This document shows positions 1-9,625 of a stretch of DNA of 12,137 nt, piece after piece. The notes under the pieces are model-generated. The model worked only from the letters and a program-made list of their open reading frames with translations. It did not search any database and was not told the origin of the DNA. A program made the position numbers and the translations under genes. This stretch comes from Gryganskiella cystojenkinii (lineage: Eukaryota; Mortierellomycota; Mortierellomycetes; Mortierellales; Mortierellaceae). The stretch spans positions 28,163 through 40,299 of the forward strand of contig JAAAIG010000304.1 in assembly GCA_015852425.1 (NCBI GenBank), written 5' to 3'. Position 1 is the stretch's first letter. Every line of letters starts with the position of its first letter.

Positions 1-640
1 CCGAAATGTTTGCCCTTGCCCTCTCCTTTCTCTTCTCACGTCACTTGCACAAAGTAAAATTCTTGATTGATATTTCGAGTTCCGCTGCCTAAAAAGCTGG
101 GTGACATTTTTTTTTTCCTTCTCGTCTGGATCGATCGATTTCAAGGACATCTTTCCCTGATGCTGGCGCAGAACATCCGTGTGGCCCACGCGAACTTCAA
201 AAGGCGACGCTTCCTGCCCTGGACTGACTACAAACACAAAAGAAAAAACAGCTTTGACCGTTACTCGCAGTCCTCGCCAAGAAGTGGGCGGTTATTAATG
301 AGGCAAAGTAAAGGGGAAAAAAGAATGGTTCGGCGAAAGAAGTGCAGAAAACAGGGGGGAAAGGCCACGGACCGAGCACTGCCTTTGACACTAATAGATG
401 ATCTGTCTCTTTGCCATGCCTGTGGTTCAGCTCAACAATCTCGATCTCGATTGGTTTTAAACTTTTGAAGTCGTTTGCATGGCTCACATTTCTTTTGCAA
501 CTTTAAGACTAAAAAAGAGCCACACGAACGAAGCCCTTCCATGAGGAAGGGGAGTACAGTAAATCAGTCTTCGCAACCGGAGCAACCAATGGTCGTCAAA
601 GAGTAAAATAAAGGCGAAGCATCGCACAGAGAGAGAGAAC

Positions 641-652
641 ATAAATATTTAA
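641..652 (+). promoter_or_regulatory. TATA-like element upstream of gene 1
   Basis: The sequence ATAAATATTTAA lies about 120 bp before the ATG at 771 and directly after a GA-rich run (627-638). Its spacing would suit a core promoter with a short 5' UTR. This is inference from position and composition; no transcription start is visible. Confidence 0.35.
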
Positions 653-675
653 CCATTCCTGTTTTGGTCCTTGTT

Positions 676-695
676 CTTTTTTTTTTTTTTTTTTT
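676..695 (+). repeat. Poly-T tract in the gene 1 leader
   Basis: An almost uninterrupted run of about 20 T lies between the TATA-like element and the start codon of gene 1, followed by further short T runs to about 753. Such T tracts are frequent in fungal promoters and can exclude nucleosomes. Their exact length may vary through replication slippage or sequencing error. Confidence 0.6.
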
Positions 696-770
696 GTTCT
701 CTCTGCTCACGCTTTGCCGTTCTCGCCGTTTTTTTTCATTTCCCATCGCTTTTTTGCTCGTCCGTGATAC

Positions 771-3557
771 ATGTCGCGCTTCTTTCGACGAAAGTCGGAT
801 TCTTTGACTTTCACGTTGCTCTGGTGGTTTGCCTTCATTGTCTCCGGTACGGTTCAAACTCATCCTAATGTCCTTTCTTTGAGCACTTCTTTTATTTTCT
901 CCCACGTTGGCTGGATCAGATATCTCAAGCCGACCATCTTTCCTCCACGACCGCATTTTTCATTAAAAAAAATCAACATGTCACCCTCATCTCCTTGTTT
1001 ATTCACACTTTCCTCCTCTTCCTCTCTCGTCCTCTCACATCGTCTTCCTCTCCCACACAATGTGAAAATATTCATCAATTGAACCAATTTTTTTTTGTCC
1101 GCTTCTTTTGTTTAATAGCCGGTGGATTGATCTACTATGGCAAGACACGCATTGCATTGGTCAATACCCGGGCGACAGTCCTCCAGACAAAAACCATCCT
1201 CGCCTCTGAAACTGAACGCTCCATAGAGATCCCCGATATTCTAGTCTGTACCCATAACGCGACGGTAGTAGGCCTCACTGCCGGTTTTATTTTTAAAAAG
1301 TATCCTGCAGGCGTGCGATTACAGGCGTCCCAGATCCCAAACTCGCCCTGTTCTTCTGACTTTGATGACCTCTATATAATCTCGTCGCTCAATAACCCGA
1401 TGGACACTTACTCTGCAGGCTTCAATCGTAGCTATATGCGAGTTACCTTCGAACCTGTAGGTCCACTCGTCTGGTACCATGTAAGTCACGAAAGGAAAAA
1501 GTTCGTATGTGTGTGTGTGTGCATTGACAGGGACTCGTAAGTCTCTGACTCTTTTTTTTCTTTTTTTTTACTCTCTCTTCGGTCGCCCCTTCTAATATAA
1601 TAGGGCCAGAACTATTATATGTTTACGGTCCCAAATGGTAAGAAAAACAAAAGCTGATAAATACGAATCCTTCAGTTAGTACACTCCTCTCTTTTTTTTT
1701 TACTCTTTATGTCTCCCTCTCCTCGCGAGACTCATCAATGGACCCTTTTTTTCCCAACACGTTTAGACAACAACCCTTACAAAGACACGGGTCTTCGTAA
1801 TGGATCCGGCATCGGAACTGAGGTGGGTCAAGATTCGACGCTCCTTCGAAACATCCATGTCGGGAGACAAAATTTGACCTGGACGTACCTCACCACGTAT
1901 TCTACCCACACTAAAGTCCTGGCCTCGGGTTTCTCTGGTCTCTTCGGGAGTTACAATGATTCCGCAACGATCAGTATTGTCACGTCTGAGACCGAGGTGC
2001 TTTACTCACCAGGTTCCTTTTCGATTGTGTATTGGTTGCCGACCATGAAAATCGAGAACCAAGAAGTCTTGTAAGTGGAAGGCACAGCGCTTTATCCAAC
2101 AAAAACTAGTTTATGTCAACTTGACGGTTTCTGAGGAAGGAAAAAAAACGATTAACTTATGCGCAGTCAATTTTGTCGGCCTTGTATTTTTCGATCGAAA
2201 ACAAAACAATAGGACGACAAGTATCCCAGATGCGTTCGCTTCCTTTGGTGGTGCATTCTCAATCGTCTGTGGTGTTTTCTATATCTTCTTTGGACATTCT
2301 CGTGTCACACCCTTTGGTCTCATCCAAAAGTTCGCTATGCGCGTCAAGACCAAGAAAAACCTTCGCAAAGTCTATGGTAATTGGAAACAAGACAAGGACG
2401 GTAACTATTACGAGGCCGCACCTGGCGGCGACGGTACTTCTTCTTCCATAAGTTATGCCGAAGAAGAAAAGCCCCAGGGGTCACAACACCAGCGCCGATT
2501 GTACAAACATCGTCCAGTCTCTCTGAACTCGCTCCAGAGTCTGTCAAGCGCAGCCACCAATCTGGAGGACGACCCGGCTATTCACCGCAGACCCCCACTA
2601 TCACCCTTCTCATCTGGTCCTTCCGATCATACCGGAGGTATGGGCGGGTCAAGTTCGAGACCGGTGTCGTACCAACCTCGAACCTCCTATAACAGTAGCA
2701 CGACCACTACCGCAGTTAGCAGTCCAACCGGGGTCACCAATAACAACAACGTCGGTATGGACGGTTTGGGCTCTCCGATCAAGGACCTGAAAATCAACAA
2801 TGACCCAGCCTCCACGTTTGAGAACCTGGTCCAGATGCAACGTCAATACCAACAATGTCATCAAGAACTTGTTGCTTTTAAGAGCCAACTCGCTCGACAC
2901 GCCCGCGTCCTCAAACACTTGCAACGACACGAACAACGGTTCAAGGATACTGAAACACTTTTGAATGAGTTTTATCTGGACATGGATCTGGTCGATACAA
3001 GGGACGATCTCGGTTCTGGTGATTTCGAGACCGAGAACAAGCCCCGGGGACCCTCGATGACAATGTCTGATCCCTCTGGAACGGCATTTGGGAAGAAACT
3101 GTCCTTGTTTGGTCAGTTTACTCGCTTGTTTGCCCCAAGACATCACCCCTTTGTTGCTGCCAAGATGGATGAAGAACGGGACATGTCGTCCTCGACACCT
3201 TCAGCAGTGAACAACTCTGGAGGATCTGTCGGCGGGGGCGGTGGTGGGGGTTCGGTTTGGAAACGAGGCTTCCAAAGGATGGTGGAGGACGATGATGAAG
3301 AGAACGAGTATATGTTGACGAATGTTGGTCCAGGAGGAGGAGGGGGAGGAGGGAGAGGAGGGGGAGGCAGTAGTGGTGGTGGGCATATCAATAGAGTCCT
3401 CGATCAGTCCACACAACAGAGTCAAGGTCATGCATCCACGGCGTCGACAACGACAGCGTACTCGAATGAGCATTACAGCAGGAACAACAACCCACCTTAT
3501 CCCGTCGCCAATCCGTCGCCCTCAACCCAATCCCAATTTAAGCAACATGGATTCTAA
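771..3557 (+). CDS. Two-TM membrane protein, glycosylated loop, coiled-coil tail; function unknown
   Basis: I do not recognise the family. Proposed exons are 771-846, 1119-1480, 1604-1637, 1767-2070 and 2213-3557. They join in frame to 706 residues and remove introns with donors GTACGG, GTAAGT, GTAAGA and GTAAGT. The ATG opens a basic N-terminus (MSRFFRRK). TM1 is about residues 14-32 and is completed only by the first splice, which supports that join. The loop, about 33-265, has sequons at N72, N128, N169, N193 and N221 and two cysteines (C69, C103). TM2 is about 266-286 (ASFGGAFSIVCGVFYIFFG). The tail of about 420 residues is Ser/Thr/Asn-rich and disordered, with a coiled coil near 461-520 and poly-Gly runs near 600 and 633-652. 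Positive-inside charge predicts both termini in the cytosol. A surface or endomembrane sensor, channel or adaptor is possible. Exons 1-2 and 5 are the surest; the last acceptor is the least certain. Confidence 0.75.
1505..1521 (+). repeat. Short (TG)n tract inside intron 2 of gene 1
   Basis: Alternating TG dinucleotides (TATGTGTGTGTGTGTG) lie in the intron between exons 2 and 3. It is too short to be notable alone, but it occupies the region where a branch point would be expected for a micro-exon acceptor at 1530. Confidence 0.6.
3226..3382 (+). repeat. G/purine-rich tracts coding poly-Gly in the gene 1 tail
   Basis: Two G-rich stretches, about 3229-3250 and 3330-3382, encode Gly runs in the cytosolic tail of gene 1. 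The first has several GG/GGGG blocks on one strand; the second is an almost pure GGA/GGG purine tract. The antisense strand therefore shows long spurious Pro/Ser open frames. Repeat length may be polymorphic between strains. Confidence 0.6.
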
Positions 3558-3758
3558 AAGTGTAAACTGACCAAGATATACATCGCGAGTAGGCAAACAT
3601 ACCCTCCTTATTCCCCCCCTTTTTGTCCCGCATCGTCTCTTCCGGCACATCTATAGCACACAAAATACAATTTTGGACCAGCGCGACTCGTGATTTTTTT
3701 TGTCGGAAGTGTGCATGATGGTGGTACAATTTTTTTTTAATGCACAATTTTGTGTTTC
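3558..3758. other. Convergent 3' region between gene 1 and RBM25
   Basis: Only about 200 bp separate the TAA of gene 1 (3555-3557) from the TAA of the minus-strand RBM25 gene (3759-3761), so both 3' UTRs and polyadenylation sites must lie in or across this stretch. No AATAAA hexamer is evident on either strand. A T run at 3730-3738 reads as an A run just downstream of RBM25. Confidence 0.6.
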
Positions 3759-6700
3759 TTACTTGGTAGCAAGTTGTCGTGCCCTGGATTCGGTCTCAAA
3801 GATTAACATCCTCCAGATCTTCATCACAAGCACTTCCGCATCGGCATCCAACGCCTATCGATAATTTAACAACCAGAAAGAATGCATTCTCGTTAGAATT
3901 TATGCGCATGCATAGGCAATAACATCAAATATCAATTCTCTGAAGGAGACAAGACTCACCACTCGGAGTTCTTCGACTAGTTCTTGGGGGGAGAGCTTTT
4001 TGCGGATACAATCCACCACATAGTTGATCAGATCATCTTCCTGAGCATCCAGCAGCTCGATCACCTTCTTGGTTGTAAAGGGCAAAATCTTTTCTCGAAG
4101 GATCGCCTCCTTGTCCTCAAAGACGTATTGCCACTGAATTGGCCAGCTCCAGAGGCCTGCAGCATCCGAAGGAATAGACTGGAACAGGGCCTTGACCTCC
4201 TGTTCCATTTTGCTCTTCTCCTCCGGTGTCATAGTCGTAGTCGTCGCTGCTGTCGGAGCATTATCGGTGGGGGGGATGAACAAACGACGCTTCTTGATCT
4301 CCTTGCCCTCATCTTCATCCTGCTCGAACTCATTCGCAGCCAAGAAACTAGACGTAGGACCGGAAGTCGTTGTCGGTGTACCGTTTCCACTACCAACTCC
4401 GTTCGATTCCGGACCACGTTTCAGTGATGCACCAGCACTAGGAGTCAAATTCATCCTGAGCTTCATGGGTTGATCCGTGGGTAATATCGTGGATGGATCG
4501 ACAGCAGGATCGGACGTAGACTCGGAAGTTGCAGTTTCATTCGAAGTCGCATCTGTCATCTCCGTATCTTGATCGTGTGCCACGGCAGATTTTTCAGTTT
4601 CAGTCTTGGCAGCTGCTACTTTCTTGGCTGCCTCATGAGCCAGCTCCTCCTTTTCTTCTTCCCGGTCCAGGTTGTCATATCGTTGCTCCTGCTCGACAAT
4701 GACCTGACGTTTCTGCCACCACCTTGATCTATTTGTGTGGAAAAGGTAACATTTTAGAAAAAAGTCCATCCCTAAAGATCAAAAGTAATTGAGTGGAATT
4801 TAAATTGTTTTTCGAATTACCGATCGCGATAATAACTCTCTTGCCGCCTCTCTCTCTCGAGGTTATCATCCCAAAGTGCAAATCGATGCTTGAGTGCTTC
4901 CTTGGCAGCATGCAGTCCTTGGACAGCCTCCTCATCTCGTACTCGATCTTTCTCCATCAAGCGAAGACGTTCAGTTTCCTTTTGTTCCCACCGCCTCTCA
5001 CGTTCCTTGTAGCTTTGTTCCAGTTCGCGATCACGACGTTCTTGCCGAGCTTTTTCTTCATCCTCAGAGTCGACACCAGGATCGACATCCATGCTTGTCG
5101 TCGTCGTCGTTGCGGTAGTAGATGCACCGCTATCATGAGTACCGTTCGCTTTAGCAGTCGTAGTAGCGGCAGTATCAGATGTTCCGTTCGTGCTGGCAGC
5201 GACAAAGTCAACGCCTCTGGGTCCGGCGCCCCAAGCCCTCTCTCGTCCCATCCTCTGCGCGACCGTCGGTTGCGACTCCTTCTCCTTCTCTCGCTCCCGT
5301 TCTCGTTCACGCTCACGTTGTTCACGTTGTTGCTGCTTGTGAAGTTGACTGGACCGATGACGTTCAGCCTTTTCCTCCTCCTCCTTGCGCTCTTTCTCCT
5401 TGATGGCAGCACGTTCCTTAAAGAAGGCTAATTCGCGATCGATGAGATCTTGCTGTTCCTTGGGGAGATCTTTGCCCTCGCCTGCAGTTGAGGTAGAGAG
5501 CTTGAATTGATGACTGTGGGGGAAGTTGGTAGTAGATGTTGTAGCAGACGTCTTCGTGTCCTCAGTAGACTCGTCCTTGGTCTCGGACTCGCTTCCTGTC
5601 GTATCCAGAGTGCCGTCCTTCATCTGCTGAATGATCTTCATTGCATTTGACAATGCGACCTTGTCATTCTCAGCATCCATCTATAGGGTATTAATATAAC
5701 CGTGTTAGAAAGGAAAAAAACAACCAAAATGCCTATTACCTATAGGAATAACGCGCGCACAATATTGTCTCATAAGACTTACAATCGTTCTTGGCCGCGA
5801 TTCATCGTATTGATCCAGGAACTGACGGGTCTTTTCGTCCGCCTTCACCAACAGGGCCTTGACTGTACCTGACCCATCCATGGCTGTGAGCTCTAGTCCG
5901 ACAGGTTTCTCGCCCTTGGGCTGTTTACCATCCTGACCAAGAACACGAAGTGTACGAAGCAAAGAGTCCGCGTTCGCATACTCGGCAAATCCAAAAGCTT
6001 TCCATTGCTGCGACGTAGGATCCTGCACGCGCTTCCATCGTACAAGCTCTCCAGTGGTCTATAATATCAAATATATATATATATTAAAAAAAGTGTCAGT
6101 ATTGAGCACTCTGTTTTCCAATATACAGCAAGACAAGATCATTTTTGTTTCTTTTTCAGAAGCTCACCTTGAGCAACTTTTCCATAACAATGTTGTTGAT
6201 TCCGGGTGCAATCGAGCCAATGAATAGGGTATTCATTTTATCGGGCAAGGCACCTCCGATAGCCATAGTAGGAGCAGTCGTCGTCGGTGGAGGCGCGGCA
6301 GCCTTCAAAGCTTGAGAAGAGGGTGGAGCTGCAGGAGTATAACCGGCGTGGCCTCCAATACTCATTGGTGCTGCTGAAGGTGGAGGCTGCATGGGTCCTC
6401 CCGCTGGAGGTCTATAGCCTGGTCCTGACCTTGGTGGCAGCCGTTGGTGCTGATGTTGTTGGTGTTGGTGTGGCGGCGGTACCCCTCCGTAAGGGGGCTG
6501 TTGATGATGTTGCAGGGGATAGTGAGGGGGAGGTTGTTGCTGATGTGGTTGCTGCAGATGAGGTGGTGGTGCTCCTGGATATCCATGGGGCGGGTGTTGC
6601 ATATGAGGAGGATATTGCTGATAGGGTCCTGGGGGCGCACCGGATCCGGGAGGTGGAGGTCCTCCCGGATACATGGGCATGTGTCCTGGTGGAGGTCCAT

Positions 6701-6920
6701 AGTGTTGAGGTGGAGGTCCGCCGTGGCGCATATGAGGAGGTGGTGGTCCTTGCTGCTGGGGAGGTTGTCCCTGATATGGGGCTAATGAGGTTTAAAAGGG
6801 CAACGATGGCGGTGAGGTTAGGGTTTAATGTAATGTGGTGGCAACAATAAAGGGACTGATTAAAAACGCAGTGTGGATGAATCCGAACGACGTACGGTAT
6901 TGTTGGCGGTAGGGATCCAT
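3759..6920 (-). CDS. RBM25: RNA-binding protein 25 (RRM + RE-rich + PWI splicing factor)
   Basis: Exons in minus order are 6920-6896, 6781-6168, 6058-5783, 5680-4821, 4728-3960 and 3854-3759. All joins keep frame and give 879 residues, close to animal RBM25 (about 840). The start MDPYRQQY lies on a 25-nt first exon. Residues 1-190 are Pro/Gln/His/Gly-rich. The RRM begins near 192 with RNP2 LFIGSI (194-199) and RNP1 KAFGFAEY (233-240). An Arg/Glu-rich coiled or helical region covers about 380-620, including an ER dipeptide run. KKRRLFIPP (737-745) matches the basic signal found before the PWI domain in the family. The PWI domain is about 772-875 and spans the last intron. Family knowledge: a nuclear factor associated with U1 snRNP and the exon junction complex that influences 5' splice-site choice. 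The PWI domain reads LPFTTKK where relatives have PWINKK. It shares its upstream region with divergent GET1. Confidence 0.93.
6069..6084. repeat. (AT)n tract in RBM25 intron 3
   Basis: A short alternating AT run followed by A residues lies inside the 109-bp intron 6059-6167, close to its 3' end on the minus strand (acceptor TTATAG just before codon ACC). It is intronic and carries no coding information. Confidence 0.6.
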
Positions 6921-7433
6921 GATTGGGGTCCTATACGAGATTCAATTCTTGCTCCTGCTTCCAGAGTTCCTGTTGGTCCGTGGAGGTGATGTCGCGGCCG
7001 AGGGATGAGGATCTTGAACAAAAGAGACGAGATTGGTCAAGATTGCACTGCAGATCAGGGCAAACAACAGATTGTCTGAGGGACAGGCACATCAGCAGAG
7101 GGTCGAGAGACTGGCGAAAAGATTTTACGTACGGGATCAGAATCTGCGCTGTTGTACGTAGAAGATCAAGTAGGCTTCTCTGTCGTTCGAATCGCGACTG
7201 ACACCCCACAGGCGGTTGGGGACAGACAGACACGCAGACTGACAGATGGACAGACAGAAGATTGTTCTTTTCCGACTTTTCATCAATCCCTCACCCCATC
7301 TGAAGTAAAGGACGAGCACAAAGTCAGCCAGGAACTACAGGACCAGGAAACCACCCTCAAGACGGACAACCGGACCCAGAGCCATCATCATCCTTCTCTC
7401 GTCTCATCTTACCTGCCTCAAAACACTTGCGAA
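6921..7433. promoter_or_regulatory. Shared divergent promoter region of RBM25 and GET1
   Basis: The start codons of RBM25 (minus, 6920) and GET1 (plus, 7434) face away from each other across 513 bp, so this stretch must hold both 5' UTRs and core promoters. No TATA box is evident near either start. The last 90 bp before GET1 are rich in C and T with repeated CATC/TCTC motifs, typical of a fungal leader. Open frames here (for example 6931-7233 minus, 7152-7433 plus) lack ATG starts or domain features and are judged non-coding. A degenerate GACA repeat occupies 7221-7259. Confidence 0.6.
7221..7259 (+). repeat. Degenerate (GACA)n tetranucleotide repeat
   Basis: About ten units of GACA or close variants (GACA, CGCA, GACT, GATG) run in tandem between the two divergent starts. 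It is purine-biased on the plus strand. It may be an imperfect microsatellite in the 5' UTR or promoter of GET1; no regulatory role is shown by the sequence. Confidence 0.65.
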
Positions 7434-8803
7434 ATGCAGCTCGCCTTCGGAGTGCTCTTGGTGGTCCTGCTCACAGAGCTGATCAACCTTGTGGGCAAGT
7501 CTCATTTCACAGCCATGGTAACGCTACATTCCTCACCGCCGATATTATCCGTGTTTTACCTAAAATGACCAACAATGCGGATAAAACTGATCGCGGACAA
7601 ACTGTCAAAAGACCGACTAACACTGTTCTCTTGTCGCCCCACGCTTTTCATAGGCATACGACCTCTACCTCAAAGTCATTCATAAGGACAATATGACAAA
7701 ACAACGGGCGCTCAAGAAAGAGATTCTCACGCTCAAGAACGACCTCTCCAGGACATCATCACAGGTACAAAAAGGCAGGATAGTCTTCTGGGGGATCATA
7801 GTCTACGTGGAAACGTTTTACTGACCCACGATCACTTTCTTTTCGATCTCTCACAGGACGAGTTTGCAAAGTGGGCCAAACTCAGACGCAAAATGGACAG
7901 CAAGATTGCTGATCTGGAGAAGATGAGTACGTCTGAGATCTCGACCACGTATACAGGAGTAGTATACCATAAGGACCGAGCAACTCTTCTCCTAACAGAG
8001 AATCTTTCTTCTTTTACTTTGACTCTCATCAACAGCCTCAGAACTCCATGTCTCCAAAGCCTCGTTCGAACTGAAGTTCAAGGGACTCTTGTGGTTCATC
8101 ACCAACGGAATCCAATTCTTGATGGTCGCTTGGTTCAGACGTTCGCCTGTCTTTTACTTGCCCATCGGATGGTTTGGACCTGCGGAACGGGTCTTGGCAA
8201 TGCCTTTTGCTGAGAGAGGTATGTCTATTAAAGTGTTGCCTTCAGCAACACATGTAAAACATTTGAAGGAGGTATTGAACTAACAACTGACGACCGCCGG
8301 TTGTTGTCTCCATTTTAGGCTCAGTCAGTATCGCGATCTGGTTCTACTTATGCCGAAAGGTCATTGTCCTCTTTGCCTCCAATCTCGCCGAGTTTGTCCC
8401 AGCAGTCAAAGCCCTGAAGGGTGAACATCCTGCGGATGCTTCCTCGAACCCATTTGCCGCTTTCGCCAACATGGCCAGTATGGCCGGAGGAGCAGGAGGA
8501 GCAGGAGCAGGAGGACCTGGGTCACCCGGCGGAAACCCGTTCGCAGCCGCGATGGGAGGGGGCGACTTTGGAGGCATGGGCGGAATGGGCGGTATGGGTG
8601 GTGCGGGAGGTATGGAAGGAATGGAGAACATGTTTGGGCCTGGATCCCCCTTTGCGGCTATGTTTGGACAAGCCCTTGGAGGTGATATGCCCAGTGTATC
8701 CGGCTCGCCCTCGCCAGCCGGAGGTAGTTCACCTAAAGTTTCGAGATCTTCTTCCATGAGAGGAGCCGGTAATTTGGGAGGAGAAAGGAGGAGAAAAGTA
8801 TAA
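7434..8803 (+). CDS. GET1: Get1/WRB subunit of the ER tail-anchored protein insertase
   Basis: Exons are 7434-7517, 7654-7764, 7857-7926, 8036-8218 and 8319-8803; all joins keep frame and give 310 residues. The ATG is followed at once by TM1 (about 3-21). A cytosolic coiled coil runs from about 40 to 92 and contains DEFAKWAKLRRK (66-77), the characteristic Get1 segment that contacts the ATPase Get3. TM2 is about 104-122, the conserved YLPIGWFGP loop follows at 129-137, and TM3 is about 151-172. Family knowledge: Get1 with Get2 forms the ER-membrane receptor that opens Get3 and inserts tail-anchored proteins. Yeast Get1 is about 235 residues; here about 125 extra residues (roughly 186-310) form a Gly/Met/Ala-rich tail with three [NS]PFAA motifs at 193, 222 and 259 and a basic end (ERRRKV). 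Splice sites are canonical. The family call is very secure; the role of the tail is unknown. Confidence 0.94.
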
Positions 8804-9211
8804 CCAGAGCATCAAGGACTAGTCCATGGAGTCAAGAACGAAGCTGATGTCATAGAACTGACCAACTTAAAAAATTGAAAGTAAATATTGTATGTAATCT
8901 ACCGTGCAAGAAGTCGGCTAAGAGAAAGGACCGCAGCAAATGCATTGTCCGCATACCCCCAAAACTGGACGGACGACGCTGAAGAGAGAAGAATGATGTC
9001 GCGACCTTTCCTAGTCTTTCTTCTTTTTATAGGCTATTTGATAGGTGTCTCCTACCTCGTTATGAGCACTTTCTTGTTTACCTTACTCCTTCGTAACTCA
9101 CCTGCCACGACCGTTCTCGGGTTATTTTTTCGAACTCTTGGTTGATCTTACATAAAGGCGCTATTGAATTGCTGTGAGAATTTATTGTTGAGCAAAGAGA
9201 CCGCATTCTCG
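8804..9211. other. GET1 3' UTR and flank; no gene supported
   Basis: The stretch after the GET1 stop is A-rich and includes AAATATTGTATGTAATC near 8882-8898, which resembles fungal polyadenylation efficiency elements. A short hydrophobic plus-strand frame (ATG near 8994, ending 9145) could encode about 50 residues, but it shows no family signature and no promoter. I do not call it a gene. Confidence 0.5.
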
Positions 9212-9625
9212 TCACCTGCATATCTGGACCATTCGATTGAAGACCTCTACCTGTACCTGTATCCGGTCCAAATCCGTATCCTGAAACAGTAATCCTGAAT
9301 GAATCCGGAACACTGCACATAAAGTTCCTCGTTCAGGAACTCCATTCGCGCTGAAAGACAACATGGGTAACGTGGCTGTTGACGACTCCAACGATCGCTT
9401 GGATGACGCGAACCTCTTTGACGTCGCAGAAGACATTGGTTCTTCCCGAAAGTAAAGATGGACGCTCTCACTGTTCAACCACAGAAACTGGCGAACCTCT
9501 ACTTTGATCGTCTCCACATTCCTTCTGCCCACGATTGCGAATGGAGCAGCCAGCGACCTGGCAAGTTGGCCACTTGTTGACAATCGAGTAAGTTCCTCGG
9601 CGCCTTTGATATGGGTTAGTGCCAG
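9212..9625 (-). pseudogene. Open frame without start codon; possible decayed coding segment
   Basis: On the minus strand this frame is open for about 137 codons from a stop at 9626-9628 to TGA at 9212-9214. It lacks an upstream ATG in frame, although TTGAC and ACTAAC followed by CAAAG just before GCGCCGAGG could mark an intron branch and acceptor. Predicted peptides such as NVETIKVEVRQFLW look protein-like but match no family I know. The plus strand across the same DNA also reads plausibly in two frames (IRNTAHKVPRSGTPFALKDN, and ATG near 9454 giving MDALTVQPQKLANLYFDRL), separated by a stop. A degraded gene on either strand or chance openness are both possible. Confidence 0.2.

Larger units (their letters stand above)
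1..770. other. Upstream intergenic region of gene 1
   Basis: No gene can be supported here. The open frames at 67-468 (plus) and 197-487 (minus) have no recognisable domain, no convincing coding composition and lie antisense to each other. The segment is probably upstream DNA of the membrane-protein gene beginning at 771. It contains an A+T-rich TATA-like stretch and a long T tract, described separately. Whether another gene ends to the left of the window cannot be seen. Confidence 0.6.

Noticed and set aside
3143..3473. Minus-strand Pro/Ser-rich open frames
   Set aside because: They are antisense shadows of the Gly-rich coding exon of gene 1; the repeat composition keeps all frames open.
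6287..6850. Plus-strand Val/Glu-rich frames over RBM25 exon 2
   Set aside because: They mirror the Pro/Gln/His-rich N-terminus of RBM25 on the other strand, which has splice sites and family similarity.
7180..7200. tRNA-like B box GTTCGAATC, and a similar GGTTCAAAC near 854
   Set aside because: The flanking bases do not pair as a T stem and no A box or acceptor stem is present.
8994..9145. Small hydrophobic plus-strand frame, about 50 residues
   Set aside because: A hydrophobic stretch arises easily from T-rich DNA; no promoter, homology or context supports it.
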